Below, piece after piece: positions 35,101-47,266 of a DNA stretch of 64,000 nt. Made by a program: the position numbers and the translations under genes. Under the pieces are notes generated by a model. That model worked only from the letters and a program-made list of their open reading frames with translations. It made no database searches and had not been told where the DNA came from. Origin of the DNA: Callaeas wilsoni (taxonomy: Eukaryota > Chordata > Aves > Passeriformes > Callaeidae); assembly GCA_013398955.1 (NCBI GenBank), contig VWPU01009715.1, positions 92,472 to 156,471 on the forward strand, given 5' to 3'. Position 1 is the first letter of the stretch, and every line of letters begins with the position of its first letter.

Positions 35101-38100
35101 CTTGAACTGAAATGCTCAAGAAGATTTTTTCAGTGTAGTGAGTTTATGCACTCATCCTCTACCCAGGACAGAGAAAGCTACAGGGAACAAACAACGAAAG
35201 CAAGGACATCATCTTCCTCTCTAGGTCACCCCCAGCATTCCCGTCCAGCACGGTGCCATCCTTTTGCAGCTCCGCTTTGAGACATCTCCCAGATCCGAGC
35301 TCTAGATCTTTCCAAAGGTGGCACAGCCGCCTGTCACCTCTTTGTGAATGGGGCTCTCACCTGCAAAAGCTACCAGCAAATCGTGCATCCTCCCTGAACC
35401 AGCCAAACTCTGGGATGGCAGGGGGGCTCCTCTGACACCTCTCCCAGCAGCGCAGGGCTCGGGGCAGGTGTGTCAGCACTGCACTCTCCTGCAAAACAGG
35501 CTCTCTCAAGCATTTCACCTACATTTATTTATTAAGCAACTTTTAACTGCATCTTTTCAGTGACTTGAACTGAAACAAATAGAGCAAAACAAAAAAAGCT
35601 GTAAGACAGGCAGGGTTTTTTAATATAGTGAAATTTCCTCTTTATAGCTGGGTGTAGTGTGCCAAGTTTATTTTTAAAATGCCTTCAGGGCTAAACTACA
35701 GAAAATAGAGCTTTGCAGATAAGAATACCACTAGTTCCTTTAAAGGTGAATACAAGAGGCTGTATACTATCAGGAACCACATAGAGAAAAATAAAGAAGA
35801 CACAAAATCATTTTATCATTAGAAAATTGTACTGTTCAAAAAGACTAACACTGCCTTACACTATAGAGTACCTACCATGCTATCTGCCAGCACTAAGGGA
35901 ATTTCAAGAATATTTCTCTTATAATAGTGATGTTCTCAATTTACCACAACTCTCCAGAGCAAGCTTACAAATCAGTATTTTTCAAAGCGTTATCACTCAG
36001 CTAAACAATATTCCTCACCCCTCAAAAGTAAAAGGTTTAAACAGAAGTTCAGTTATGTTAAAGCAAGTGAGAAAGAAAAAAAGTAACCTTTTCTCACGAA
36101 GAAAAATCTTGAAATGTAGAACAATTACAAGCAGTTCTAGTCAGTCATAATTCTGAACTGTGAAAGATCAAGTTTGGCATGTTAATATCTACCTCTGGGA
36201 AAGCCAAGAGACAAGCAAATTGCTCCATAAACATCTCAATCTTATTGCTGGCTATGATGATTTTATGACAACTTACTGTAACTGCGTATTTTTAAAAAGC
36301 ACAGAAGCTACTGTGGAGCTGTAATATTCACAGTAATATTTACAATATTCTGGAACTTTCATAGTCACATTGCACCTGCAAGGAAAAGCCTGCCTGGCAT
36401 TTGGACTTTACCAAACCCACCACATTTCAAGGTTCATTTTTAGGGTATTGTTTCTGTTAAACATTCCAGTTTTCTTACAGATGTTTCTATGAAATTTAAA
36501 CCCTTTAAACAACAACTAGTAGAAGTTTTTTGTCCCAATATTAAAAAAACCCAACATATATCGGAATGTGAATTAATTCCTCAATACTTTAGAGAACTAC
36601 ATTTAATTGATAAAAGAAATTAAGAAAAGTGGAAGCCTTAACACAGGAAGCAAAGGTTTGCAGAAGAGATAACTCAAGAAACCTTTGCTACTTACAGTTA
36701 ACGTCTGACATCTTTAAAAAGGCTTTATTTCATAGCAAGATTAGCACTTACATTAGAGAATATGATTTTTAAGAGAAAGTCAGACGTGCAACATTAATAT
36801 ACCTGGATTTTCACAATCCTTTTTAATCTCCTCACCTATTCACTGGACTGAAAATTTTCTTTCCAGATTCTCTCAGTTATTTACAAACAAAAGCATAGTT
36901 AAAAGCAAGCATTCAGAAATCTTCTCATTTCCTAATAAAAGTGACTATTGCAGTTTTCAAGAAAAAAAGGGGAAAAAAAGTACTTTCAAGCTGTTCTGTA
37001 TCTTGTTTCAGAATGATTCAAAATACTGTTTTATTGAATAGTTGTAATGGAACCATAATTCTGTTTGTCTTTACTCCTATCGTAATAGTAATGTCAAGGC
37101 CTTAAAAAAATACTTTGAGTCTGCCAACTTTTACCAACCTGCTTCCTAAAAGAAGGGTCAATGTTTTGTACTTATCTCTTATTCAATATTCAAAACACTG
37201 CATTAAAAAGGCAACCATAAAAATGGGCTCAGACGTAATGTAAAAGATCACATAGTATAACATTACTGCAAAGAGATTTCTGTAACTAATTCCAATGTGT
37301 ACGTCCCACAAAAAGCCTAATGTTCTTCACAGAACTCACCATGAGATTTGAACAAGAAATTCCAAGGCAAACAGCTTTTCTTATCAAAGAGCTTTTTCTT
37401 ATCAAGCAACACACAAGATTTTAGCCAAAGAAAGTTCTTTCATCAGTCAGCCCACAGAGGAGGTGAGATTGTGGTCAAGGTAGAACAGTAACTACTGTGT
37501 CAGAGTTCAGGGATGCAGGTTACAATCTGAGCTCAGCCTCAGCAAACCCTATAGCCTCCATTTCAGTTTTCCACTGGAGATTAGGTTCCTCCTCACCTAT
37601 AGATATGAAAGCTTTTCAAAGAAGACACTGTATCAGTTTTAATCAATAAGATGCAATTTAAAACTTCATTTCTCTGAAGTACATCAAGAAAGCACAAGAA
37701 AGGGGATTCCGTTCTTCAGATTTAATTGCATGCATTTGTACTCCAAACTCCAGTCTCAATACACAAAATAGAATTCTCAAAAAAGATTGTAGACTTTTCT
37801 CTTACCTAACAAGCAGAGCCTACTAAATCAGACCACTAAGGAAAGAGAAGAATAAAAAATTATTTCATTCCTCCTTGAAGCTTGCACAAAAACAATAAAA
37901 ACAGCAGGCTACTGAAAAAGATCATTCAACTTCAAGTATTTTATATTCTTCCCTATTTCTATTGTAGACTCATCTTTTAAAATGAGGGGGTTTATATATT
38001 CATTTATCTGGAAAAAGAAATTTTTCCTTTTAAAAAATTATGTTTATAAGCAGTTTATATGAATAATAATTTTTTAATCCTCTGAATCCCAAGGCAGCAC

Positions 38101-41100
38101 AAGGCTTCAAGCCGTGACACAGAAGCCAAAACCAGAACAAGACACAGAAGGTGTAAATGGCACTGAACCACACCTCACTTTCCTGAGACCTAAAATGCAA
38201 AGAAAAGCATGAGATAAAACCTTGCACGATCTTCTCCCAGACATCAGAGTTCAAATGCTCCTAAGAGTTAAGGTGGAAAGTCAGAAAAACACTTGAACAA
38301 ACCACAGGAAATACTCAACGTATCTGACTTCTCCAAACAGATTTAAATAATATTACAGCTATAATGAAATCTATATTTGTTTTAGAAATTTCTCCTGTGA
38401 GTCCTTATTAACAATCACATTAACTGTAGATGAGTGAAAGTTAGGAAAAGTACAGGTATAAACATTCTAGCACAGTGCATAAACTGCCATTCAGGCCATA
38501 AAACTCCTGCCCTACCACCCTACACGACCTTGAAACTGGTCAAGAGTTTCTTTATGAACTTTCTAAACACAGCCAACACACAGCTTCAGAACTCTAAAAA
38601 GTGTTGGTTTTATTTACTCTGTTCTGTTGTACTTTTTTTACAGCATGAAAGTATTTGACAACTTCACAAAATTTCTAGAGTTGGGTTTGGGGGTTTTTTT
38701 TGAAGCTGGGTACTTTGGGTTTATTTGGTCGCAGTTATATTGTTTATTAATAATAAAAAGAAAGTATACAAAAAGCTACAGGGAGAATGAATGAAAAACA
38801 ACCCCTTATGATGATGCAGTATACGATGATATCCAAATCTGCAGTATACTAGAGGCTATGCCAGAGTTTCAGTGGAGGCAAGTCCACAATTAAAACATTT
38901 ATCTTCTATGTCTGTCTTACAGAGCACGTTATTTCCAAAACAGCTCCAGCTGGTCAAGTTTTATGCTATTCATGCTATACAGAAAGCTAAGGAAAACAGG
39001 ATCACTGTATCAGTCATGATAAATCCAAGAGAGAACTTGACATAAATAATATCACAGACCACCGTTTTGTACTTAAACCATTACAAAATTATAATAGTCA
39101 TGGAAGTACGAATTGCTTATAACAGCTAAAGCTGGAATAAATACATGAAATTCCCAGTTGTCCTGCTGGAAAGCTGCTTATTCAAGTTACTCGTACATCA
39201 TTCAAATTTCCAGCCTGGTATTTCTTCAAACATCACATTCACTGTTTCTAAATGTAGTCTACTTGTCTGAAATTTTTAACCAAGATACAAAATCAATGTT
39301 ATATAAAGCACTCTTTCCTGATACTGATGATGCACAATATGAGTCACCACTTCAAAGCCTCCAACACACCACCACAAGCCACATTCTTTTAAGTCACGAA
39401 TAAACCCTAAAGTGGTTTCTTCTGTCTTGCTTCTAACAAACCCTCTTTGGTTCCCAACAGTAAATTGAAACTTTGACAGTCAAGAGAGTATGAGCTCCAC
39501 AAGCAGAAATTAAAACTTAACAATACCTACATCTCCTTTAACTCAAAATGCAAATATTTGCCAGACCTGTTATTTTTAAAGCTTTTCTAAAAAGCCTAGA
39601 AAAACACAGTCATCCGTGAAATGTTAATGTTGTATCTTTGTTCATTTCTTTTCCAAGCTCTTTATAGTAGATTTGTGGTGTGGTGCCATGTTCTGTAACG
39701 GAAGGGGGTGGAAGGGAATAGAGAGTTTGAAAGTTTAGTGTATGCTCTGGCAGTGGCAAGAGCCAGGCCATCAGAGGTCAGGATTCACTCAATGTAAGAC
39801 AGATAAGCTAAGTAACTTCCCTGTTACAAGAAATGCTAGACATTTTTTTGATGTGCAATAACCTGTTGATATTACCTTGCCCCAAAAAATAAGATGGGAA
39901 AGCCTTTTATTTGAACAGGGAAAAAAAAATCTGGAAGTTATTCTTGCTGAGGAAATGATCATTCTGTCCTGGCTGGTGACAGCTTCATCCATGGAAAGCT
40001 CTTCCTCAAGCACCTGCACACCCTGCCCACATCAGCTGTACACACCTGCACGTGATGTGCATGAGTGTCCGGCCAGACATCTCCTTCAGCCCAGGCAACA
40101 AATGCTGCAGATGTGGGCCACCAAGAGCCCAGCAGTAAGAAGGCACTGCTGCAACAGTCCAGTTAGGTGTGGAAAAACCTCCCAAGTAGATAGTCCACCT
40201 CAAGCGTACATCACAACTCCTAAGTACCACTTTATCCTCACAAAACTCTAATGATATAGTCAACATATGGGTATAGATAAATGTGCACACCTATATAGAT
40301 GCACATGTAAGTTTACAAGCAAATACACCCAAGGAAGTCTCAAGAGAAAGGCAGTAATTTGGATGGTTATTTCCAAACAACAAAGTGAAAGGATGCCCAG
40401 GTGAACCGAAACAGCCCTGCCAGTGGAAAGCACACAATGCCAGGGATCATCCCAAGTCCTCAGAACTGGGTGATGCAGAATAAGAGATACTGCTCCACTG
40501 GAAGAAGTAAATCTCAACAAAAAAACCCAATGGAATTTCCTAGGGAACTATTTTTGTTCTCTTTTGCCATGAGAGGGGCCAGTATCCACAGAGAACATCT
40601 CTACAAGCAATGACCCAGAACAGAGAAGCAGCACTAGTAAGCTGCTTACAACTATCTGAATTTATTCACCACCAGGAATCATTTCAGAAGTATTCACAGC
40701 AGTACAACCATTCAATCAAAAAGATATTCAACCACATTTTCAACTTTTTCCTTCTTTAGGAGGAATATGTCCAATTGGCAGAAGGTCACTATTTCTCTTA
40801 TGATTCCCGAGATCCCAATCTGAAAAGGTCTTGCTTTTTATCACTGAAGCAAAAGCTAAAAATATTATCTATGTACCTTAGATCATCTCAGATAAATACA
40901 GATGGTGCTTTACACTGTAAATGCAACTTTATTCTTGTTTCTACTTAGTCTATTTCAAAAAGGAAGCAATTACATTTCTCAGCTGTTTTCACATGATTTC
41001 TGATAAGGCCATCATGAATGCCATGTGGAATTTTAGGCTGTGAAAAAGATTGCTTTTCCAAGAATGCAATGTTTTGTGATGAAATACAGCATTGTAAACT

Positions 41101-42409
41101 ATCGTCAATAATTATATTTGTAATTCACAAGTATAACGTGGAAATGTGGCTTTTTGGTCAAATAATAGTTTTTCACATCCAAGTTTCTATTGCAATTTAG
41201 TCAGAACAGCAAGAACTAACAAGGATCAGAGCTGAGCTCTGACAACAGTATCAGCACCCTGGGAATAAAGCACACCATCAGTTCTGCAAAAGTAACTCCA
41301 TCAAAAATAACAAGCTATGAATAGGTATATAAAATTTGCTGTGAATGGTAGCAAATATAAGTATTTAAAAACTTGTTGACTGCTCCAAATTTTACACGGA
41401 AATCCCCACATTTCTGGCCATAGAATAGGGGTTTGGTTGGGTTTTTTGTGGTTTGTTTGTTTTAACTAAGACTTAAGGAGACATTATAAACTCTTATTAT
41501 AACTAGAGCACAGGTAGAAAGCTAGCTGAGATACTTAATATGCTTCTCTAATGCAAATTTATAATTTCAAAATCAGTAATAGGTTAAGGAACGTTTCTTC
41601 TCACTCTTTTCTTGCTTGGTTTTTTCCTCAACCCTCACCCTCCTCTTCTTGCTCTGCAACTTCAGTTCCAGCACAGTGCAATTGCAACATCACTAGAGAG
41701 ATGCAAGGTGCAAGGAAGATAAAAATACAAGAAGGTTAAATAGATGTGAATAACATAAGACCTCAAATTGCTTTAGGAACAGAAATTCTTAATATGTCTG
41801 AAAAATACCTCCAACACTTTTCCACACAGCAGAAAGCCCAAGTCATCCCCCTATCCTGAATTAGTCAATAAAACATGCTAAACTGGAACTTGCTGACACA
41901 AGAGTTCAGCTTCCTTCCACTGGGACACAGGAAAACCCAGGGGCAGCTGGCTGGGATGATGTGACCCAGCTCTAGACTGCACTCTGCAAGACGAGCACTC
42001 CTCATTTCAGTGCAGCAAGGCAGTAATGTCACCTCTGCTCATCTAAAATGACCGGTGTCATGCACAGCATCGAACTCAAGGTCCTTGGTACACAAGCAGA
42101 AATGTGAGAGATTGCTAACTAACAGAGCTGTAACAGTACCCGCTAAAGAACCAGAGGCAAGCTCTGCAAGGGGCTGACCTCGCTCTGTAGTCCATCAGAA
42201 TCTGGTACTTCTTCACACGGCTTTTTCAGTTCTGATTTAAATAAACTACATACAGATAGCGTATTAAGGAGTAAAAATTCCACATTACAAAATCTGCCAC
42301 TACCACACTTCTTTAAAAGTTACACCGTATCAGAAAACCCACTGCAGAACTATGCTGTACTACTAATTTAATTTATCATTTGTTACGTAAATCTTTAAAT
42401 TCTCACCAA

Positions 42410-42462
42410 ATGCCAGCTGGCATGGGCTCTGCCGGATAGCAAGGAAGCTTCTGGAAGCTTCT
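42410..42462. promoter_or_regulatory. Candidate composite site: E-box palindrome plus heat-shock-element-like array
   Basis: At 42410-42423 lies a perfect 14-bp palindrome, ATGCCAGCTGGCAT, centred on the E-box CAGCTG bound by bHLH dimers. Twenty bases on, 42443-42462 holds four contiguous, alternately oriented nGAAn pentamers (GAA gc TTC tg GAA gc TTC), the exact arrangement recognised by trimeric heat-shock factors. All twelve core positions match. The sites are real as sequence; regulatory use is inference. No promoter or transcript start is apparent nearby. Confidence 0.35.
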
Positions 42463-45145
42463 CACAGAAGACACTCCTGTAGCCCCCTCTGCTACCAAAA
42501 CCGTGCCATGCAAACCCAAACCAAGCCCTAAACCTACTGCTGAACAAAGCGAAAGTTTCTCTTCACAACATGAAAATGGCATGCACTGGTTACTGCAAAC
42601 GAATGATTGTGTCTTCCTGCAAGGCTTGGGTCTAATCATTGAGTCACATTATTGCAGTGTGTCACTGATGACAGCTGGAAGTTCACACTAGTGCTGTCCA
42701 TAAAAGACAGAGAATACCAAACAGAGCAAAGCCAAAAAGCATATAGAAAAATAAAAAACGTGCTCACATATCTCAACAAAGCTCATAGTTACTTTTTTTC
42801 TGTTGAAATCTGTTCTACGAGAAATGTTTGTACAGTTTTACTCAGAGATAGGATCTCCCCCTATTCACTAGTACGTATTTTGGAAAGGTAGATCATGCAT
42901 CTGGGGTTATGCTGCTCAGAGATTTTTAGAAGGTAAGTCCAAACAACACATACGGATTGAGGTTTTAGGAAACTACCTTCCAAAGTGCCTGATCATCCCC
43001 CCCACACACTAGTTAGTGATTTTACGTGACTTGCCTACAACAAGTAAAATCTGTTATTAAACCAAACATCAGTGTTCAAGAACTTCTGGCTTCTGGACCC
43101 ATATAAAAATGCAGTAGTTTTAAACCCTGCCACAACACCAGCTTTAGCTCTTTGCTAAAGAAAACAAAGAACATAAAAGACTTGATGCTGAAGAACATAC
43201 TCTACCTTTAAAAAGAAGCTACAAATCTTTTCAATCCATAAACACCTTATTGTAAACTTATGTGGTGACTCTAATAGTCACATTTTATGCAGAAAAGTTG
43301 TATTGTTTCAAGTGGTTTTCAGGTGGATTGCCCACATGTAGATACCAACAGCAAACACAGAGCATTCAGTAAGCAGCATGAAACAGTGCACAACTCAACA
43401 GTAGATGTTCTGTCTAAACAACATAAGAGTGTGGTTTTTCCAGCAAAAAGCATGGCCATTCAATGGACAGAATCAGGTATTTGGAGGTTTTGCACACTCC
43501 ATGTACTTCACATGATGAACCTCACTGTGACCAAGTCACCTCCACTAGATTATCATCTATCATCACATTTGCTCCGAGTTCCACAGTGTCTGTGTGCTTG
43601 AAAATTCCAGGCATACTGTCCCTGAAACATGAGGAGAAAAGGTGCAATTTTAGTCCTTTGACATCTTGCATATCTTACCTGTAGAGGCAGCAAGTTTTTG
43701 GTTTTGGAGGCTGAGTCAGACCTATTGTAAAGCTTTGAAGATCTTGGTTCAAAGACTCAGGAAGTTATCAACGAACTTCAAACTTATTTCTTCAAAGAAA
43801 AACAATGAGGAAGAAAATAGATTGCAACTAAAGGGTTTAGGGCAGGGGAGTGTTGATGTTTTGCTTTCTGTAATTTAATTACAAAAGTCATCAGGCAAGA
43901 TGAGAAAGTAGCACACAAATACATTTGCCGTAGACTGACCTTATCAACAGGTGGCCTTTAACGCTGCCCATGTATTAAGACTATGATCCTAACCAACTAT
44001 AAAAATATGTGCTGCTTATTGAAATAGACAGAAAAAGAAAGTAGAAAAAAGACACAATTTATGAGTACTCTTTACCTCCATCTGCTGCTCAGCTAAGCAT
44101 TTAAGAGAATGAAGAATTCCAGGAGAAACTAGTAGAAATCAGTTTCATGGGAAGTTTAGACATTTACAAACCTTAAATTATCCAATTCTATTGTACACGG
44201 TTTAAGCAATGAAGTTTACAGATTAAAATTTGCTAGATTATGCTGTGTATTTAGTTCTCACCCATAATAATCTGTTTACCTGGAAATCAACAGTATTAAA
44301 ACTTATACCAAGAAATACAACAAACCTGTTAAAGCCTCAAAAGAAACAGAAGAAACCTGTACCCAATTCCCTGCAATCTTTGCTAGCTGTACCAATCAAA
44401 AGCAAAAACTATTTCAAGAAAAGATTCACTTATCAAGTTGCTGGAAACACTTAAAACATAACAAAGCCAATAAAAAGACGACCCCCCAAGACATCTGACT
44501 GATTTTCAGTGAGGTTATTACTTTAAAACACTGTAGTGATTTATAATGCCTAATAAGAGACTTGTGCTATTAAAATACTAATGAGACATTCAGCTTTCTA
44601 TCTGCTACATTATACTTGTTTTAAAACACATCCCTAAAGCCTACTAAAATCTGCAGTTAAAATGCTAAATTGTAAGACTCAAAAAAGTGATTCAAGATTA
44701 CATTTTCAGCTATGTTTCTAAAAGTTACCTAGTTTCCTTGCACGAGTGCGTGTTTGAAGATGTATAATTACTTTCAATAAAGCCAACAACTAAAAATCCA
44801 TGTTAAAATTGACATGTTCCAACTAGAAAGCATTTCTGCAATTTATATATCAACAAAAAACCCATGCAAATTATGTAAGCAAACTCTTTAGACATTCAAA
44901 TGTTTTAGCTTTACAAGTTATGAGAGTTTCTTTATAGAGAAATTTATTCAGACAATTGGTGATGGGCAACAGTGCTTTTCAGCTCAAACTGCGTATTACA
45001 GATATTAAGAAAACAATGAGAATATTTGATTTAAAGTATTGTTAATTGCTGAACTAGCTCAGACATATTTCATATTCAGTTGTCAACACACAGAGTCACC
45101 TCCACTTAAGACGTGCATTCAGTTTTAGCACTACGTGATTTTTAT

Positions 45146-45183
45146 GAATTAATTACTGAATCTAATTTATAATTACTAATTAC
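45146..45183. promoter_or_regulatory. Cluster of TAATTA/ATTA homeodomain-type motifs
   Basis: Within 38 bases are GAATTAATTAC, TCTAATTTATAATTAC and TAATTACC, giving several overlapping ATTA cores on both strands. In AT-rich DNA this can arise by chance. It is listed because density is high and the flanks are not simple repeats. Confidence 0.15.
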
Positions 45184-46654
45184 CTAAGGGGATTTACACA
45201 TGCAATTATTAGAAAACACCTTTGAGAATAACTGAAGCTGTTCAATCTCACTGCCACGGTTTGAAGAATCAGTTTCTGCATATCACAGCAACTCTACCTG
45301 ATGCTATGAAATTGCTAAATTGCAAAATACTTCAATTGGCTGCACCAAATCTTCTATGAGCTGTGTCAGGGCTGCAACAGGGACAGAAAAGGTACCAAAA
45401 GCTCTGTCGTAGGGCAGCTAGATCACACAAATTTTTATTTTTTTAATAAATAAAACATTAACTAGGCAGGCCTAACCTCAAAGCCTTAGCCCAAGTAATA
45501 CCTTCCAAAACCTGGGTATGAAATTTTACCTTCAAGTGAAGTGAATGACAAGAGTTCCCTTTGACTTTGAAGAGGACCGGGATAACACTCTGAATAAATA
45601 TGTATTTTTTTCAATTGTTTAGCAAAATTTAATGTTAATCTAGTGCTAAATTAGGGCAAATCTAGTCTTGCTGGAAGAAAAGAACAGGCCATGACTCTCA
45701 AGAAACTGAATCCATTAAGAAGGGCTGATCTGATCCCTTTAAAGCAGTTTAGTAGAAAATTAAACTCATAAACAAGGTAGATAAAAGACATTCCTAAAGT
45801 ATAAACAGAACTACATTTACACTAAATTTGTTGAAGGGAAAAGCGGAAGTAAGCAGCACCTACAGGTATTCAAATTTAGGATGATTACTCTATAATCAGA
45901 TTAATTCCTATCTAAAAGGCAAAGTTCTGCATCTTTCATAGGACAAACTGAGGGCTCTACTTTACCATATTGTTACTTCAAGCTGTAACTCAATTTTAGT
46001 TGCCCATTCTCACAAGATATTTTGCTCGAATTTAACAATTCCTTAGAAAAAGCTGCTAGAAAGATCAGTTAAAACTCAAACATCGGTGATGTCCAGAAGA
46101 GTGAGACAGTGGGATACAAGAGGGGCTAATCCAGCCTTTTTGCATAATCTGAATTATTCCCCCGGGTTGTTATTTTACCCTCAAGGTTTACACATTAAAT
46201 ACATGAATGCAAAGTAGCATAAAATATTGAAATCAATACAATTTCAGGTAACTTTGTTTTTAGGAAAAGGCCTAAATTGCGCAGGAGTCTTGACCTGGAC
46301 ATTTCTAAAAGTACCTTTTATGTGACATTCATCTACCCAGACAATGACCAAAAAGGTCAGTGCAATAGACTGGTACCTTTACCCAAACCACCACAGGCAA
46401 TGGAAATCAAGATACTGAGGACAAGAAACCCCAGGAGATGCCCAACAAAATCCTGGTAACTCTTTTAACTCACAGCAACTCAATATTCATGCTATAATAT
46501 CAGTCCTACCAGAGAAATCTCTTTCCTCTGCTGGAGGATGACAAATAAGAGCATGATAAATGGGGCCTGACGACACTAACTATCTCTCAAAAAGGCTATT
46601 TTGGCTAGTTCTGGTATTAAGAAGAATCTGCCACAAACATTTTTAATTTAATTT

Positions 46655-47067
46655 AAGATGATGAAGGGACTGGAGCACCACTCCTATGAGAGAAGGCTGA
46701 GAGAGCTGGGACTGTTCAGCCTGAAGAAAAGAACCAGGTCTCCTCAGCATGTAAAGAGAGGGGGCATAAAGGATGGAGACAGGTTTTTCCAGAGGCTCCC
46801 AGTGTCAGGAGCAGAGGCAACGGGCACAAACTGAAACACAGGAGGATCCGCCTGAACATCTGGAAACATTATTTTACTGTGAGGGTGACTGAGCACTGGC
46901 ACAGCTTGCCCAGAGACATGGTGGAGTCTCCATCTTTGGAGATACTCAAAAGCCACCTGGAGATGGATCCTGGGCAACTGGCTCTAGATGTGCCTGTTTG
47001 AGCAGTGGGGTTGGACCAGTTCATCTCCAGAGATCCCTTTCAACCTCAGTCATTCTGTGATTCTGTA
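46655..47067 (+). mobile_element. CR1 LINE, 3' end
   Basis: A plus-strand CR1 starting in the last codons of ORF2 and running through the 3' UTR. It shows GATGAAGGGACTGGAGCACC, AGAGAGCTGGGACTGTTCAG, GAGGCAACGGGCACAAACTG, AAACACAGGAGGATCC, GTGGAGTCTCCATCTTTGG and GGTTGGACCAGTTCATCTCC. It ends in CATTCTGTGATTCTGTA, the terminal octamer-type repeats. It is 5'-truncated with several small deletions. In the first 100 bases the ORF2 tail (YERRLRELGLFSL-like) is recognisable on the plus strand but is interrupted. Confidence 0.95.
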
Positions 47068-47225
47068 GTTCAGGTGAGGAAAAATATGCATACAGACAGA
47101 AAACAAAGATAATGATCCTTTCTCAAATTTTCTCTGCAGACATGGCAAAATTAACTACAAAACTATACCTACTAATAGAATATAATTTGGCATTTAATTT
47201 TGCAGTTAAATATTATTAAAATAAT

Positions 47226-47266
47226 AAAACACAATATTTTAAAATACAATATTAAAATACAATATT
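47226..47266. repeat. AT-rich tandem repeat (three units of about 13-15 bp)
   Basis: Three successive units of the type AAAATACAATATT (the first is AAAACACAATATTTT). The repeated CAATATT words come from local slippage. Confidence 0.8.

Larger units (their letters stand above)
26481..36000. other. Non-coding stretch, no gene seen
   Basis: About 9.5 kb of AT-rich unique DNA. Contents: a 28/31-bp tandem duplication (28203-28261), an A/C-rich tract (28701-28798), a 9-bp-arm hairpin at 29018-29039 (TTCAGTATT/AATACTGAA), a GGGG-A8-CCCC inverted run at 33978-33993, and two more GC-rich patches at about 31870-31990 and 35230-35480. No recognisable ORF. Confidence 0.5.
36001..46654. other. Non-coding stretch, no gene seen
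   Basis: About 10.6 kb of AT-rich unique DNA. T/G-rich tracts at 38684-38738 and 41427-41465 are the complement type of the A/C-rich tracts elsewhere. A possible regulatory cluster lies at 42410-42462 and a homeodomain-type motif cluster at 45146-45183. Around 43014-43100 a segment (GTGACTTGCCTAC...AACAAGT) faintly resembles the 3' tail of ancient L2/MIR-type elements, too weak to annotate. ORFs are short and unrecognised. Confidence 0.5.

Noticed and set aside
46744..46977. 77-codon minus-strand ORF
   Set aside because: Antisense shadow of the plus-strand CR1 3' end.
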